The notes: generated by a model from the letters alone, not told the origin. A stretch of DNA of 50,014 bases from Streptomyces sp. WAC06614 (GCF_003949795.1 NZ_RPRY01000013.1:1-50014), one strand, 5' to 3'; positions 6,960-15,858 are shown, numbered from the stretch's first letter. Translations and numbers: made by a program.

Positions 6960-7718
6960 ATGAGCTACTCCGTGGGACAGGTCGCCGGTTTCGCCAAGGT
7001 CACGGTGCGGACCCTGCACCACTACGACGAGATCGGCCTGCTCTCCCCGAGCGGCCGCAGCGGGGCGGGCCACCGGCGTTACGACGACGGCGACCTCGAC
7101 CGGCTGCAGCAGATCCTGTTCTACCGGGAGCTCGGCTTTCCGCTCGACGAGGTGGCGGCCCTCCTGGACGACCCGGACACCGACCCGCAGGAGCACCTGC
7201 GCAAGCAGCACTCCCTGCTCACGGACCGGATCGACCGGCTGAAGGAGATGGCCGCCGCCGTGGAGCGCGCCATGGAGGCACGAAGAATGAGCATCGACCT
7301 GACCCCCGAGGAGAAGTTCGAGGTCTTCGGGGACCACGATCCCGACCAGTACGCCGACGAGGTCCACGAGCGCTGGGGCGGCACGGACGCCTACAAGGAG
7401 TCCGCCCGCCGCACCGCCTCGTACACCAAGGAGGACTGGAAGCGGCTCATGGAGCAGCACAACGACATCTGCCGGCGGCTCGCCGGGCTGATGGAGACGG
7501 GTGCCGCCGCCGACTCCGAGGCCGCGACGGACCTGGCCGAGGAGCACCGGCAGTGGATCGACGGCAGCTACTACGCGTGCTCGTACGAGATGCACACCTG
7601 CCTCGGCGAGATGTACGTGGCCGACGAGCGGTTCACGGCCACCTACGACGCCTTCCGCCCCGGCCTGGCGGTGTTCCTGCGGGACGCCGTACTGGCCAAC
7701 GCGGTGCGCAGGGCCTAG
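6960..7718 (+). CDS. tipA: TipA-type MerR family transcriptional activator
   Basis: A 252-residue protein. The MerR DNA-binding part (about 1-75) reads YSVGQVAGFAKVTVRTLHHY, then GHRRYDDGDL. A coiled-coil dimerisation helix spans about 76-110, and a TipAS ligand-binding domain follows from 110, starting SIDLTPEEKFEVFGDHDPDQ. Cys207 and Cys214 lie in YYACSYEMHTCLGEMYV. In TipAL the equivalent cysteines include the one that captures thiostrepton-like thiopeptides. ATG at 6960 has AAAGAAG just upstream. The 19-bp-spaced promoter with a dyad points to autoactivation. The protein probably senses thiopeptide-class drugs, and an internal start may also yield the C-terminal domain alone. Confidence 0.9.
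   Translation: MSYSVGQVAGFAKVTVRTLHHYDEIGLLSPSGRSGAGHRRYDDGDLDRLQQILFYRELGFPLDEVAALLDDPDTDPQEHLRKQHSLLTDRIDRLKEMAAAVERAMEARRMSIDLTPEEKFEVFGDHDPDQYADEVHERWGGTDAYKESARRTASYTKEDWKRLMEQHNDICRRLAGLMETGAAADSEAATDLAEEHRQWIDGSYYACSYEMHTCLGEMYVADERFTATYDAFRPGLAVFLRDAVLANAVRRA
7287..7718 (+). CDS. Internal in-frame product: TipAS-like drug-binding domain
   Basis: Codon 110 of the TipA-like gene is an ATG at 7287 with GGAGG at 7274-7278, 8 nt upstream. Translation from it gives a 143-residue protein lacking the DNA-binding domain. In the classical tipA gene the abundant TipAS form arises from an internal start at the same codon. This is inferred from the ribosome-binding site and that precedent. Confidence 0.55.
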   Translation: MSIDLTPEEKFEVFGDHDPDQYADEVHERWGGTDAYKESARRTASYTKEDWKRLMEQHNDICRRLAGLMETGAAADSEAATDLAEEHRQWIDGSYYACSYEMHTCLGEMYVADERFTATYDAFRPGLAVFLRDAVLANAVRRA

Positions 7719-7743
7719 CCTCCAGGCTCGGCCCTTCCCTGTG

Positions 7744-7782
7744 CCGGACCCCGGCCGGTCCCTGGAACCGGCCGGGGTCCGG
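7744..7782 (+). terminator. Terminator of the TipA-like gene
   Basis: A perfect 16-bp stem (7744-7759 with 7767-7782, arm CCGGACCCCGGCCGGT) has a 7-nt loop and sits 25 nt after the stop codon. No strong U-run follows, as is common in high-GC actinobacteria. Confidence 0.75.
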
Positions 7783-7845
7783 GCACGTTCATAATTGAGA
7801 ATCGCACCGCCTGCCGCCGCGACCCCGATCCAGGAGCCCGGAATC

Positions 7846-8556
7846 TTGTACACGCTTGCGCTCGGCCCCGAGTGGCTGTCCCCGGACTACCTGATCTCGC
7901 ACTTCGGCCTGATCGGCATCCTCGTCATCGTCTTCGCCGAATCGGGCCTGTTCGCCTTCCTGCCGGGCGACTCGCTGCTGTTCACGGCGGGTCTGCTGGT
8001 GGCCAACGGCGAGTACATCAAGCAGCCGCTGTGGCTGGTCTGCACCCTGATCGTGGCCGCCGCGATCATCGGTGACCAGGTCGGTTACATGATCGGCAAG
8101 TTCTTCGGCCCGAAGCTGTTCAACCGCCCGAAGTCCAAGGTCTTCAAGCGGGAGAACCTGGACAAGGCGCACGAGTTCATGGACCGCCACGGGCCCAAGG
8201 CGATCGTGCTGGCCCGGTTCGTGCCGATCATCCGGACCTTCGCGCCGATGGTGGCCGGCGCCGGCTCGATGAAGTACCGCACCTTCCTGACCTTCAACGT
8301 CATCGGCGGCATCGGCTGGGGCGCGGGCGTGACCGTCGCGGGCTACTGGCTCGGCCAGATCACGTTCATCAACAAGAACATCGAGGCCATCCTCGTCCTG
8401 ATCGTCCTGATCTCCGTGATCCCGGTGATCTTCGAGGTCCTCAAGGCGCGCCGGGAGGCCAAGGAGGCCGCCGAGGCCCCGGTGGCAGCGGACGGCGCCC
8501 CCGGTGCCCCCACCGCTCCGGCTCCGGCCCAGCGCGGGCGCCACGCCAAGCGCTGA
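7846..8556 (+). CDS. DedA family (SNARE-associated/VTT) membrane protein
   Basis: A 236-residue polytopic membrane protein. The DedA core includes FAESGLFAFLPGDSLLFTAG (about residues 30-50) and FMDRHGPKAIVLARFVPIIRTFAPMVAGAG with the conserved R-F-x-P-x-x-R pattern, followed by further helices and a charged Ala/Pro-rich tail. DedA proteins flip or recycle lipids such as undecaprenyl phosphate or phosphatidylethanolamine across the membrane. TTG at 7846 is chosen because AGGAG lies 9 nt upstream and the protein then begins at the first helix; a TTG at 7795 would only add an atypical extension. It is convergent with thrE. Confidence 0.88.
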   Translation: MYTLALGPEWLSPDYLISHFGLIGILVIVFAESGLFAFLPGDSLLFTAGLLVANGEYIKQPLWLVCTLIVAAAIIGDQVGYMIGKFFGPKLFNRPKSKVFKRENLDKAHEFMDRHGPKAIVLARFVPIIRTFAPMVAGAGSMKYRTFLTFNVIGGIGWGAGVTVAGYWLGQITFINKNIEAILVLIVLISVIPVIFEVLKARREAKEAAEAPVAADGAPGAPTAPAPAQRGRHAKR

Positions 8557-8609
8557 GGCCCGTAGGGCGCCCGTACGGGGCCCGTCCGGTGGTTCGTCGT
8601 ACTTTTCGT

Positions 8610-8655
8610 CGCGGGGCTTGTGCCGCCTCCCCAGGGGGGCGTCAGAAGCCCCGCG
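8610..8655. terminator. Bidirectional hairpin between dedA and thrE
   Basis: CGCGGGGCTT (8610-8619) pairs with AAGCCCCGCG (8646-8655), and the interior can extend the stem imperfectly through CGCCTCCCC and GGGGGGCG. The right arm overlaps the last codons of thrE. Confidence 0.55.
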
Positions 8656-10291
8656 TCCGTTTCGCCGCCGCGCGCTGCTTGGCCGCCCGGGCGGCGCCGG
8701 GGACGCGGATGAAGAGCCGGGAGGTCTCCGAGCCCAGGTTCACCCCGATCGCGATCGCAAGCGCGATCGCCGCCGCGTTGGTCAGCGAGGCCAGCCCCGC
8801 GTCGAGCCGGTTCTCGGCGATGGACAGCAGGCCGTAGTACGTCGCCGAACCGGGCAGCAGCGGTCCGATCGCGGCCGTGGTGTACGGCAGCGCGGAGGCG
8901 AATCGGTACCGGGACAGCAGCTGCCCGAACAGGCCCACCAGCCCGGCCGCCACCGCGGTGGACGGCACCTGCGGCAGCCCGCCCGCGGTCAGGGCGCCGA
9001 ACGTCACCCAGGCGACCCCGCCGTTCAGGGTCACGATCCACACGGTGGAACGTTCCTGCTGGAGCAGGATCGCGAACGTGAACACCAGCACCATCGAGGC
9101 CAGGATCTGCACCACCGGCCGCACCGGGATCTTCAGCACGTCGTCGGGGTTGGGCGCGGCGCCGAGCTGGAGCCCGATCCAGACCACCACGAGCACGCCG
9201 ATGACGATGCCGATGAAGAGGTACATGACCTCCAGCAGCCGGGCCGAGGCGGTGATGTAGAAGCCGGTCAGACCGTCCTGGACGGCCGCGACCAGGGCCC
9301 GCCCCGGCAGCAGCGCGAACAGCCCGCCCGTGATCACCGCGGAGGCCCGCAGGTCCACCTCGGCGAGCTTCAGGGCCACCCCGAGCGCGGCCGGCGGCAT
9401 CGCGGCCACCACGAACTGGTAGAACTCCGGCAGCCCGCGCCCGGCGCAGTACCAGGCCAGCCGGTCGCCGAGCATGGCGCCCAGGGCCGCCGCGAGGAAG
9501 ACCAGCACTCCACCGCCGACCAGCGTGGACGCCGCGCCCGCCAGCACGCCGGCGGCGGCGGTGAGCACCCAGGTCGGGTACGGGTGCCGGTTGCGGCGGA
9601 TCTCGGCCAGCCGGCGGTAGGACTCCTCCAGGGAGACTTCGACCTCGGGCGCGCTGATGTCCGCGACCAGCCGGAAGACGGCCGCGAGCCGGGTGTAGTC
9701 GGTGCCCCGGCGGCGTACGGTCCGGTTCGCCGACACCGGGTGGTCCACCAGCGAGGGCTGGTGGGTGATCGAGAGCATGGTGAACGTGACGGTGGGCTCG
9801 CACCGGTCCAGCCCGTAGCTGCGGGCCACCGCGAACATGGCGGCCTCCACGTCCTCGGCCCCCTCACCGCCTGCCAGCAGCAGCTCGCCGATGCGCAGGG
9901 TCAGGTCGAGCACGCGGCCGACCGCGGGGCCGGTCTCGCTCTGCTTCTGCACCGGCTCGGGCACCGGGCGGACGTCGACCGGCATCCGCAGCATGGTGCG
10001 CATGCGGTCCTGCCACGGCGACTCCGTGATCCGCGCCAGCGCGAACTCCCCGCCGGGGGTGTACGCGGGCGGGGAGGCGTCGGCGCGGTAGGTGCTCGGC
10101 GGGGCGAAGGCGGAGCCGGTGTCCGACACGGGCTCCACCGTTCCGGTGCCCGCCGGAAGAGCGAATTCCGAGGTGGGCTGCTCGTCGGCCGGGACCTCGG
10201 GCTCGGCGATCCCGGGCGGCGGCGCGAACGCGCTGCGCGCCTCGTCGGATCTCGGCTTCCGGTCCTCGGGTCCTTCGGCTTCCGCCGCCAC
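8642..10291 (-). CDS. thrE: Threonine/serine exporter (ThrE) family protein
   Basis: A 549-residue membrane protein. About 100 residues at the N-terminus are charged, Pro-rich and probably disordered. The ThrE domain starts near 120 (VLDLTLRIGELLLAGGEGAEDVEAAM) with the conserved VTFTMLSITHQP stretch, followed by about ten hydrophobic helices covering both ThrE halves. The family exports threonine and serine from the cytoplasm by proton-motive force. The start is a GTG with GGAGG 4 nt upstream; an ATG at 10295 is out of frame. It is downstream of ppa on the same strand, but a terminator separates them. Confidence 0.87.
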   Translation of the reverse strand: MAAEAEGPEDRKPRSDEARSAFAPPPGIAEPEVPADEQPTSEFALPAGTGTVEPVSDTGSAFAPPSTYRADASPPAYTPGGEFALARITESPWQDRMRTMLRMPVDVRPVPEPVQKQSETGPAVGRVLDLTLRIGELLLAGGEGAEDVEAAMFAVARSYGLDRCEPTVTFTMLSITHQPSLVDHPVSANRTVRRRGTDYTRLAAVFRLVADISAPEVEVSLEESYRRLAEIRRNRHPYPTWVLTAAAGVLAGAASTLVGGGVLVFLAAALGAMLGDRLAWYCAGRGLPEFYQFVVAAMPPAALGVALKLAEVDLRASAVITGGLFALLPGRALVAAVQDGLTGFYITASARLLEVMYLFIGIVIGVLVVVWIGLQLGAAPNPDDVLKIPVRPVVQILASMVLVFTFAILLQQERSTVWIVTLNGGVAWVTFGALTAGGLPQVPSTAVAAGLVGLFGQLLSRYRFASALPYTTAAIGPLLPGSATYYGLLSIAENRLDAGLASLTNAAAIALAIAIGVNLGSETSRLFIRVPGAARAAKQRAAAKRTRGF

Positions 10292-10376
10292 GCATCCTCC
10301 CGTCCTGGCACCCGGGTATCAGTATGCGGAACCGTTTCGTCCAGGGCGAAAGCAGGGCGTACGGCGGCACACGAGG

Positions 10377-10409
10377 ACGGGCGGCACCCCCCGAGGGGGT
10401 ACCGCCCGT
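10377..10409 (-). terminator. Terminator after ppa
   Basis: ACGGGCGG-C-ACCCCC pairs with GGGGGT-A-CCGCCCGT, giving a 14-bp stem with one mismatch and a 3-nt loop. It sits 40 nt beyond the ppa stop and before thrE on the minus strand. Confidence 0.65.
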
Positions 10410-10450
10410 CGTCAGTGGCCCGGTGGCCGCGCGGCCCGCAGGCCGACGGC

Positions 10451-10942
10451 TCAGTGGCCGCCCTGCTCCTGCAGACGCTTGAAGGAGCGCTCGATCTCGG
10501 CCTCGGCCTCGGTGCGGCCGACCCAGTTGGCGCCCTCGACCGACTTGCCCGGCTCCAGGTCCTTGTAGACCTCGAAGAAGTGCTGGATCTCCAGGCGGTC
10601 GAACTCCGAGATGTGGTGGATGTCGCGCAGGTGCTCCACGCGCGGGTCGGAGGCCGGCACGCACAGCAGCTTGTCGTCGCCGCCCGCCTCGTCCGTCATG
10701 CGGAACATGCCGATGGCGCGGCACTTGATCAGGCAGCCCGGGAAGGTCGGCTCGTCCAGGATGACCAGCGCGTCCAGCGGGTCGCCGTCCTCACCCAGGG
10801 TGTTCTCGACGAAGCCGTAGTCCGTCGGGTAGCTGGTGGAGGTGAACAGGCGACGGTCCAGGCGGATCCGGCCGGTCTCGTGGTCCACCTCGTACTTGTT
10901 CCGCGAACCCTTGGGGATCTCGATGGTGACGTCGAACTCCAC
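10451..10942 (-). CDS. ppa: Inorganic pyrophosphatase, family I
   Basis: A 163-residue cytoplasmic enzyme that hydrolyses pyrophosphate and drives biosynthetic reactions forward. The family signature [10 protein letters not shown], with metal-binding Asp52, Asp54 and Asp57, is intact, as are the substrate-site [13 protein letters not shown] near the N-terminus and [15 protein letters not shown] at 10942 gives the usual [12 protein letters not shown] start with GAGGA upstream; an ATG at 10957 would add MEEQD. It is divergent from dacB, a neighbour pair kept in Streptomyces. Confidence 0.96.
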   Translation of the reverse strand: MEFDVTIEIPKGSRNKYEVDHETGRIRLDRRLFTSTSYPTDYGFVENTLGEDGDPLDALVILDEPTFPGCLIKCRAIGMFRMTDEAGGDDKLLCVPASDPRVEHLRDIHHISEFDRLEIQHFFEVYKDLEPGKSVEGANWVGRTEAEAEIERSFKRLQEQGGH

Positions 10943-11112
10943 GTCCTGTTCCTCCATGTCCAGCTAGCTCATTGCTTACGAGTGACAGCGCGTCCGGCCC
11001 CAGCTGCCGCTGGGAGGTGCCCCCGGCCGGGCGGGGTGCCATGCTCGCGGCAAGACGCAGTGGTTAAGTGTCCCTCACGCATACATGTGATCGCGAAAGG
11101 GGCTGGTCCGAG

Positions 11113-12543
11113 GTGCCAGCGATGAGAACGTGGCAGCTCGTCGCGGGTTCGGCCGTCGCCGGCCTGGCCGTGGCGGTGTCCGCCGTGGTCGCGGCCGGTC
11201 CGTGGGACTCCGGCCAGCGTAAGGCCGAGCGGGCCCGGGCCGCCTCCCGGAGCGGAGCGGGTGGCGCAGATCACGACGGAGGCGGCCGTCCGCAGACCGC
11301 TCCCAGCGCCCCGGGCGTGCTGCCCCAGCTCGCCGTCGGCGGCGCCCGGCCGGCCGTCTCCCCGGCCGCCCTCGCCGCCGCGCTGAAACCGCTGCTGGCC
11401 GATCCCGCCCTCGGGGCGGCCCGCGGGGCCTCCGTCGTCGACACCGCGACCGGGACGGTGCTCTACGAGGACGGGGCGCGCGAGCCCCTCACCCCGGCCT
11501 CCACCGTCAAGATCGTCACGGCCGCGGCGGCGCTTGCCGCGCTCGGCCCCGAGCACCGCATCGAGACCACGGTCGTCCCGGGCGCCACGGCCGGTTCGGT
11601 CGTGCTCGTCGGCGGCGGGGACCCCTCGCTGAGCGCCAGGAAGAAGAACCCGGCCGGGCCGGGCGGCAGCCTCGTCGCCCTCGCCGGGGACACCGCACAG
11701 GCCCTCAAGGCCGCCGGCACCACCTCGGTCACCCTCGGCTTCGACGACGCGCTGTACACCGGCCCGGCCCGGCACCCGATCGGCCGGAACGTCAACCTCG
11801 CCCCGGTCAGCGCGCTGACCGCCGACGAGGGCAGGACCGACGACTCGTTCTCCGGGCCCGTCGACCGTACGGACACCCCGGCCGAGGACGCCGCCGCGAC
11901 CTTCGCCACGCTGCTGCGCGAGCGGGGCGTCGAGGTCACGGGGGCGCCGGCCCGGACCAAGGCCCCGGCCGGCGCCAAGCCGCTGGCCGTCACCCGTTCG
12001 ACGCCGCTGGCCGGGCTGGTCGAGCGGATGCTGACCAACAGCGACAACGACATCGCCGAGGCCCTGGCCCGGCAGACCGCCCTGGCCGCCGGCCAGCCCG
12101 CCAGCTTCGAGGGCGCCGAGAAGGCCGTCACCGCCAAGCTGGCCGGACTCGGCGTGGACCTGACCGGCACCCGCTTCGCCGACGGCAGCGGGCTCAACCG
12201 GGCGGACAAGGTCTCCGCGGGGCTGCTCACGGCCCTGCTGGCCAAGGCCGCGGACCCGGCCCGGCCGGAACTGCGGCCGGTGCTGACCGGGCTGCCCGTG
12301 GCCGGCTTCACCGGGACCCTGCGCACCCGCAACGCCGGCACCTCCCCGGCCGCCGGGCTGCTGCGCGCCAAGACCGGCACCCTGAGCGGCGTGAACTCCC
12401 TCGCCGGCACCGTGGTCGACCCCACCGGCCGCCTCCTGGCCTTCGCCTTCCTCGCCTCCGACACGCCGAGCGCCGAAGGCGCGGAGAAGGCCCTGGACAA
12501 GCTGGCGGCCGCCGTGGCCACCACCGGCCCCGGCGGGTCCTGA
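11113..12543 (+). CDS. dacB: D-alanyl-D-alanine carboxypeptidase/endopeptidase (PBP4, peptidase S13)
   Basis: A 476-residue exported penicillin-binding protein. The N-terminus has a signal or anchor helix (about 8-28), then a low-complexity linker. All three serine-acyl motifs are present: S130-T-V-K133 (PASTVKIVT), S310-D-N312 (TNSDNDIAE) and K420-T-G422 (AKTGTL). The family trims D-Ala from, or cleaves crosslinks in, peptidoglycan outside the membrane. GTG at 11113 follows AAAGGGG; an ATG three codons later has GAGGTG upstream and is equally possible. The gene is followed by a metalloprotease gene with its own leaderless promoter. Length fits the actinobacterial family. Confidence 0.92.
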   Translation: MPAMRTWQLVAGSAVAGLAVAVSAVVAAGPWDSGQRKAERARAASRSGAGGADHDGGGRPQTAPSAPGVLPQLAVGGARPAVSPAALAAALKPLLADPALGAARGASVVDTATGTVLYEDGAREPLTPASTVKIVTAAAALAALGPEHRIETTVVPGATAGSVVLVGGGDPSLSARKKNPAGPGGSLVALAGDTAQALKAAGTTSVTLGFDDALYTGPARHPIGRNVNLAPVSALTADEGRTDDSFSGPVDRTDTPAEDAAATFATLLRERGVEVTGAPARTKAPAGAKPLAVTRSTPLAGLVERMLTNSDNDIAEALARQTALAAGQPASFEGAEKAVTAKLAGLGVDLTGTRFADGSGLNRADKVSAGLLTALLAKAADPARPELRPVLTGLPVAGFTGTLRTRNAGTSPAAGLLRAKTGTLSGVNSLAGTVVDPTGRLLAFAFLASDTPSAEGAEKALDKLAAAVATTGPGGS

Positions 12544-12598
12544 GCCCCGGCCCCGAAAGGCTCGGTGCACAGGGGCCCCGCCGGGAAGCCCTGGCACG

Positions 12599-12612
12599 TA
12601 CCGTTGACGGCA
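12599..12612 (+). promoter_or_regulatory. Leaderless promoter of the metalloprotease gene
   Basis: TACCGT at 12599-12604 is followed by 7 nt and the ATG at 12612, with no Shine-Dalgarno. Confidence 0.55.
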
Positions 12613-13727
12613 TGACGAGCATCGGTGGTGCGGAGATGGTCGACTGGAACCTGGCGGTCTCGACCGCGGTCCGGCTGGTCCGGCCCGGGCCGGAGGTCGG
12701 TCGGGACGAGGCGCGGGCGGTGGTGGCGGAGCTGCGGCGGCACGCCGTCACCTCGGAGCGGCACGTGCGCGAGTTCACCGGGATGATCGCCGAGGGGGCC
12801 GCCGTCACGGACACCCCCGTCCTGGTCGTGGACCGGGCCGGCTGGGTCCGGGCCAACGTGGCGGGCTTCCGCGCGCTGCTCGGCCCGCTGCTCGCCCGGA
12901 TGCAGGAGCGCCGAGGCACCGCCCCGGGCGGCGCCGTGCTCGGCGCGGTCGGCGGCAAGGTGACCGGCGTCGAGCTCGGCATGCTGCTGAGCTTCCTGGC
13001 CTCCCGGGTGCTCGGCCAGTACGAGACCTTCGCCCCGGCCGCCCGCGACCTGCCCGGCTCCTCGGGGGGCCGGCTGCTGCTCGTCGCGCCGAACATCGTC
13101 CACGTCGAGCGGGAGCTGGAGGTCGACCCGCACGACTTCCGGCTGTGGGTGTGCCTGCACGAGGAGACCCACCGCACCCAGTTCACCGCCGTCCCGTGGC
13201 TGCGCGACCACCTGGAGGGCGAGATCCAGACCTTCCTCGGCGCCACCGAGATGGACCCGGCGACCATCCTGGAGCGGCTGCGCGAGGCCGCCCAGTCGCT
13301 GGCCGGCGCCCGGCCCGAGGGCGAGCGCGGCGACGAGGGCCGCTCGCTGGTCGAGCTCGTGCAGACCCCCGAGCAGCGGGAGATCCTCGGCCGGCTGACG
13401 GCCGTGATGTCGCTGCTGGAGGGCCACGCCGACTACGTCATGGACGGCGTCGGACCGCAGGTCGTGCCGTCGGTGGCGGAGATCCGCGAGAAGTTCCAGA
13501 AGCGCCGCGCCAGCGGCGCCGGCCGGCTCGACGCGGCCCTGCGCAAGCTGCTGGGCCTGGACGCCAAGCTGCGCCAGTACCGGGACGGCGAGCGGTTCGT
13601 CCGGGCCGTCGTCGACGAGGTCGGGATGGACGGCTTCAACCGGGTCTGGACCTCCCCGAACACCCTGCCGACCAAGGCGGAGATCGCCCGCCCCGCGGAC
13701 TGGGTCGCCCGGGTGCACGGCGGATGA
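12612..13727 (+). CDS. Zinc-dependent metalloprotease, DUF2342 family
   Basis: A 371-residue protein. The zinc motif HEETH lies at 183-187 (WVCLHEETHRTQF), and a third ligand is likely Glu270 in LLEGHADYVMD. The N-terminal WNLAVSTAVRLVRPGP and the region PNIVHVERELEVDPHDFRLWV are typical of this actinobacterial family, which databases sometimes label coenzyme F420 biosynthesis-associated. No F420 gene is nearby, so that label is not supported here. No signal peptide is seen, so it is probably cytoplasmic. The last codons run into the 17-bp tandem repeat at 13719-13799. Confidence 0.85.
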   Translation: MTSIGGAEMVDWNLAVSTAVRLVRPGPEVGRDEARAVVAELRRHAVTSERHVREFTGMIAEGAAVTDTPVLVVDRAGWVRANVAGFRALLGPLLARMQERRGTAPGGAVLGAVGGKVTGVELGMLLSFLASRVLGQYETFAPAARDLPGSSGGRLLLVAPNIVHVERELEVDPHDFRLWVCLHEETHRTQFTAVPWLRDHLEGEIQTFLGATEMDPATILERLREAAQSLAGARPEGERGDEGRSLVELVQTPEQREILGRLTAVMSLLEGHADYVMDGVGPQVVPSVAEIREKFQKRRASGAGRLDAALRKLLGLDAKLRQYRDGERFVRAVVDEVGMDGFNRVWTSPNTLPTKAEIARPADWVARVHGG

Positions 13728-13799
13728 CGGGCCTCGGCGGGTGAGGGGCCTTGGCGGATGACGGGCCTCGGCGGGTGACCGGCCTCGGCGGGTGACGGG
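13719..13799. repeat. 17-bp tandem repeat spanning a gene end
   Basis: Four complete 17-nt units and a partial fifth, consensus GGCGGRTGACGGGCCTC, start at 13719, 13736, 13753, 13770 and 13787. The first unit contains the TGA stop of the metalloprotease gene. The unit is not a multiple of three, so it is not a coding repeat. Confidence 0.85.
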
Positions 13800-14174
13800 C
13801 GGAGTGCGGCCGCGGAGGGAGTGACCCCCCGGGTGCGCGGTCGTACGCGCCGGTGGTGCGCCGGCGGCGGTCGGCCCGCCTCACCGTCACCGTCCGTGGC
13901 CGGGAGGCGTACCGTCGGCCCGCGGTCGTACGGGTCGCACGGGGCGGCGGATCGACCCCACGGGGGTGACACGGGGGGCGTAAACATGTCCCACTGGGGG
14001 AAGCAGCATCACCCGTCCGAGGGACCGTGGGCCGTCGAAGGGCGTGCGATGCTCGGGGAACGGCTCGGTTCTGTCACCATCGACGCACTCTGAGTGACAT
14101 TCCCGGCTCCCGGGACTCCGAGCCGCACCTCCCCCGAGCGCCATCCATCCCAACTCCAGCGAAGGGCACCGGAC
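13800..14174. other. Intergenic region before tilS
   Basis: About 375 nt after the tandem repeat contain no recognised gene except the short candidate reading frame at 13986-14093. No convincing terminator or promoter hexamers were found. Confidence 0.5.
13986..14093 (+). CDS. Possible small protein (35 residues)
   Basis: ATG at 13986 has a GGGGGGCG run 6-13 nt upstream and opens a 35-residue frame rich in His, Trp and Gly (starts MSHWGKQHHPSEGPW, ends SVTIDAL). By my count 27 of 35 codons end in G or C, which is below neighbouring genes but above random. It ends 81 nt before tilS. I do not recognise it; it may equally be part of the tilS leader. Confidence 0.3.
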   Translation: MSHWGKQHHPSEGPWAVEGRAMLGERLGSVTIDAL

Positions 14175-15218
14175 ATGGGTCCCCATCCTGCGGTCGCAGC
14201 GATACGCCTGGCGGTCCGCCGCGTACTTCACGACATCCTCACCAGCCACACCGACCACGTCAGCCCCGGCGGCCGCGCCAGCGGCGGGCAGCGGCACGCG
14301 CCGCTCGTCCTCGTCGCCTGCTCCGGTGGCGCCGACTCGATGGCGCTCGCCTCCGCCCTGGCCTTCGAGGCGCCCAAGCTCGGCGTCCGGGCCGGCGGCA
14401 TCACCGTCGACCACGGGCTCCAGGTCGGCTCCGACCTGCGCGCCGCCGAGGTGGTCTCCCGCATGACCGCTCTCCGCCTGGACCCGGTGGAGTCCGTCGC
14501 CGTGCGCGTCGGCCGCGACGGCGGCCCCGAGGCCGCTGCCCGCGACGCCCGCTACGCCGCCCTGGACGAGGCCGCCGAGCGGCTCGGCGCGGCCGCGGTG
14601 CTGCTCGGCCACACCCGGGACGACCAGGCTGAAACCGTCCTGCTGGGCCTCGCCCGCGGCTCCGGCATCCGGTCCCTGTCCGGCATGGCCGAGATCTCCG
14701 GCGGCCCGGGCCGCACCGGCCGCTACCGCCGCCCCTTCCTCCACATCGACCGGCAGACCGCCCGCAAGGCCTGCATGGTCCAGTCCCTCCCCGTCTGGGA
14801 CGACCCGCACAACGCCGACCCCGCGTACACCCGCTCCCGGCTGCGCCACGAGGGACTGCCCGCCCTGGAGAAGGCGCTCGGCAAGGGGGTCGTCGAGGCG
14901 CTCGCCCGCACCGCCCAGCTCTCCCGGGACGACGCCGACGCGCTCGACGCCTGGGCGGCCGAGGCCGACGTCTCCGTCCGCGACGAGCTGGGCCAGCTGG
15001 AGTGCGCCAAGCTCTACGCCCTGCCCCCCGCCGTGCGGCGCCGTGTGCTGCGCAGGGCCGTGGTCGCCGCCGGTTCCCCCGCCGGCTCGCTGTTCGCCCG
15101 GCACATCGAGGAAGTCGACCGGCTCATCACCGGATGGCGCGGTCAGGGCGCCATCAATCTGCCCGGCCGGGTCGAGGCCCAGCGCCAGGGTGGCAGACTT
15201 GTCATCCGGCAGGGCTGA
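14175..15218 (+). CDS. tilS: tRNA(Ile)-lysidine synthase
   Basis: A 347-residue cytoplasmic enzyme that adds lysine to C34 of the CAU-anticodon tRNA-Ile, letting it read AUA. The N-type PP-loop SGGADS (50-55, [13 protein letters not shown]) and the conserved [20 protein letters not shown] are clear, and [16 protein letters not shown] follows. ATG at 14175 has GAAGG 9 nt upstream; the frame stays open to 14094 but that extension is not family-like. tilS-hpt-ftsH is a deeply conserved gene order, and here hpt begins 67 nt later. Confidence 0.94.
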   Translation: MGPHPAVAAIRLAVRRVLHDILTSHTDHVSPGGRASGGQRHAPLVLVACSGGADSMALASALAFEAPKLGVRAGGITVDHGLQVGSDLRAAEVVSRMTALRLDPVESVAVRVGRDGGPEAAARDARYAALDEAAERLGAAAVLLGHTRDDQAETVLLGLARGSGIRSLSGMAEISGGPGRTGRYRRPFLHIDRQTARKACMVQSLPVWDDPHNADPAYTRSRLRHEGLPALEKALGKGVVEALARTAQLSRDDADALDAWAAEADVSVRDELGQLECAKLYALPPAVRRRVLRRAVVAAGSPAGSLFARHIEEVDRLITGWRGQGAINLPGRVEAQRQGGRLVIRQG

Positions 15219-15285
15219 AGGTGCTGAAACACGGCTGAGCCTGGCGGGGCACCGCCCCCGGCGGGCCCGGCCGACAACGAAAGTG

Positions 15286-15846
15286 ATGCGGGTGGACGAG
15301 AAGGACATGGGCGCCGACCTCAAGTCGGTGCTCATCACCAAGGAAGAGATCGACGCGAAGCTGGCCGAGCTGGCCGCGAAGATCGACGCGGAGTACGCGG
15401 GCAAGGACCTGCTCATCGTCGGTGTCCTCAAGGGCGCCGTGATGGTGATGGCGGACCTGGCGCGCGCCTTGTCCACCCCGCTGACCATGGACTGGATGGC
15501 GGTGTCCTCCTACGGCGCCGGGACCCAGTCCTCGGGCGTCGTGCGGATCCTCAAGGACCTGGACACCGACATCAAGGACAAGCACGTCCTGATCGTCGAG
15601 GACATCATCGACTCCGGTCTGACGCTGTCCTGGCTGCTGTCGAACCTGGGCTCCCGCCAGCCGGCCTCCCTGCAGGTCGTCACGCTGCTGCGCAAGCCCG
15701 AGGCGGCCAAGGTCGCGATCGACGTCAAGTGGGTCGGCTTCGACATCCCCAACGAATTCGTCGTGGGCTACGGCCTCGACTACGCGGAGAAGTACCGCAA
15801 CCTGCCGTTCGTCGGGACGCTCGCCCCGCACGTCTACGGCGGCTGA
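15286..15846 (+). CDS. hpt: Hypoxanthine phosphoribosyltransferase
   Basis: A 186-residue purine-salvage enzyme that makes IMP or GMP from hypoxanthine or guanine and PRPP. The PRPP loop [14 protein letters not shown] (101-114, Glu105/Asp106) and the pyrophosphate-binding VGVLKGAV (45-52) are present, and [19 protein letters not shown] forms the purine pocket. ATG at 15286 is used; an adjacent GTG at 15283 and a GTG at 15292 are possible. It lies between tilS and ftsH and is closed by a terminator, so ftsH has its own promoter. Confidence 0.94.
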   Translation: MRVDEKDMGADLKSVLITKEEIDAKLAELAAKIDAEYAGKDLLIVGVLKGAVMVMADLARALSTPLTMDWMAVSSYGAGTQSSGVVRILKDLDTDIKDKHVLIVEDIIDSGLTLSWLLSNLGSRQPASLQVVTLLRKPEAAKVAIDVKWVGFDIPNEFVVGYGLDYAEKYRNLPFVGTLAPHVYGG

Positions 15847-15858
15847 GCCGCGCGCACG

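Noticed and set aside
12612..13727. Coenzyme F420 biosynthesis role for the DUF2342 metalloprotease
   Set aside because: That label circulates for the family, but no F420 gene is in the window and the zinc protease motif is the only visible function.
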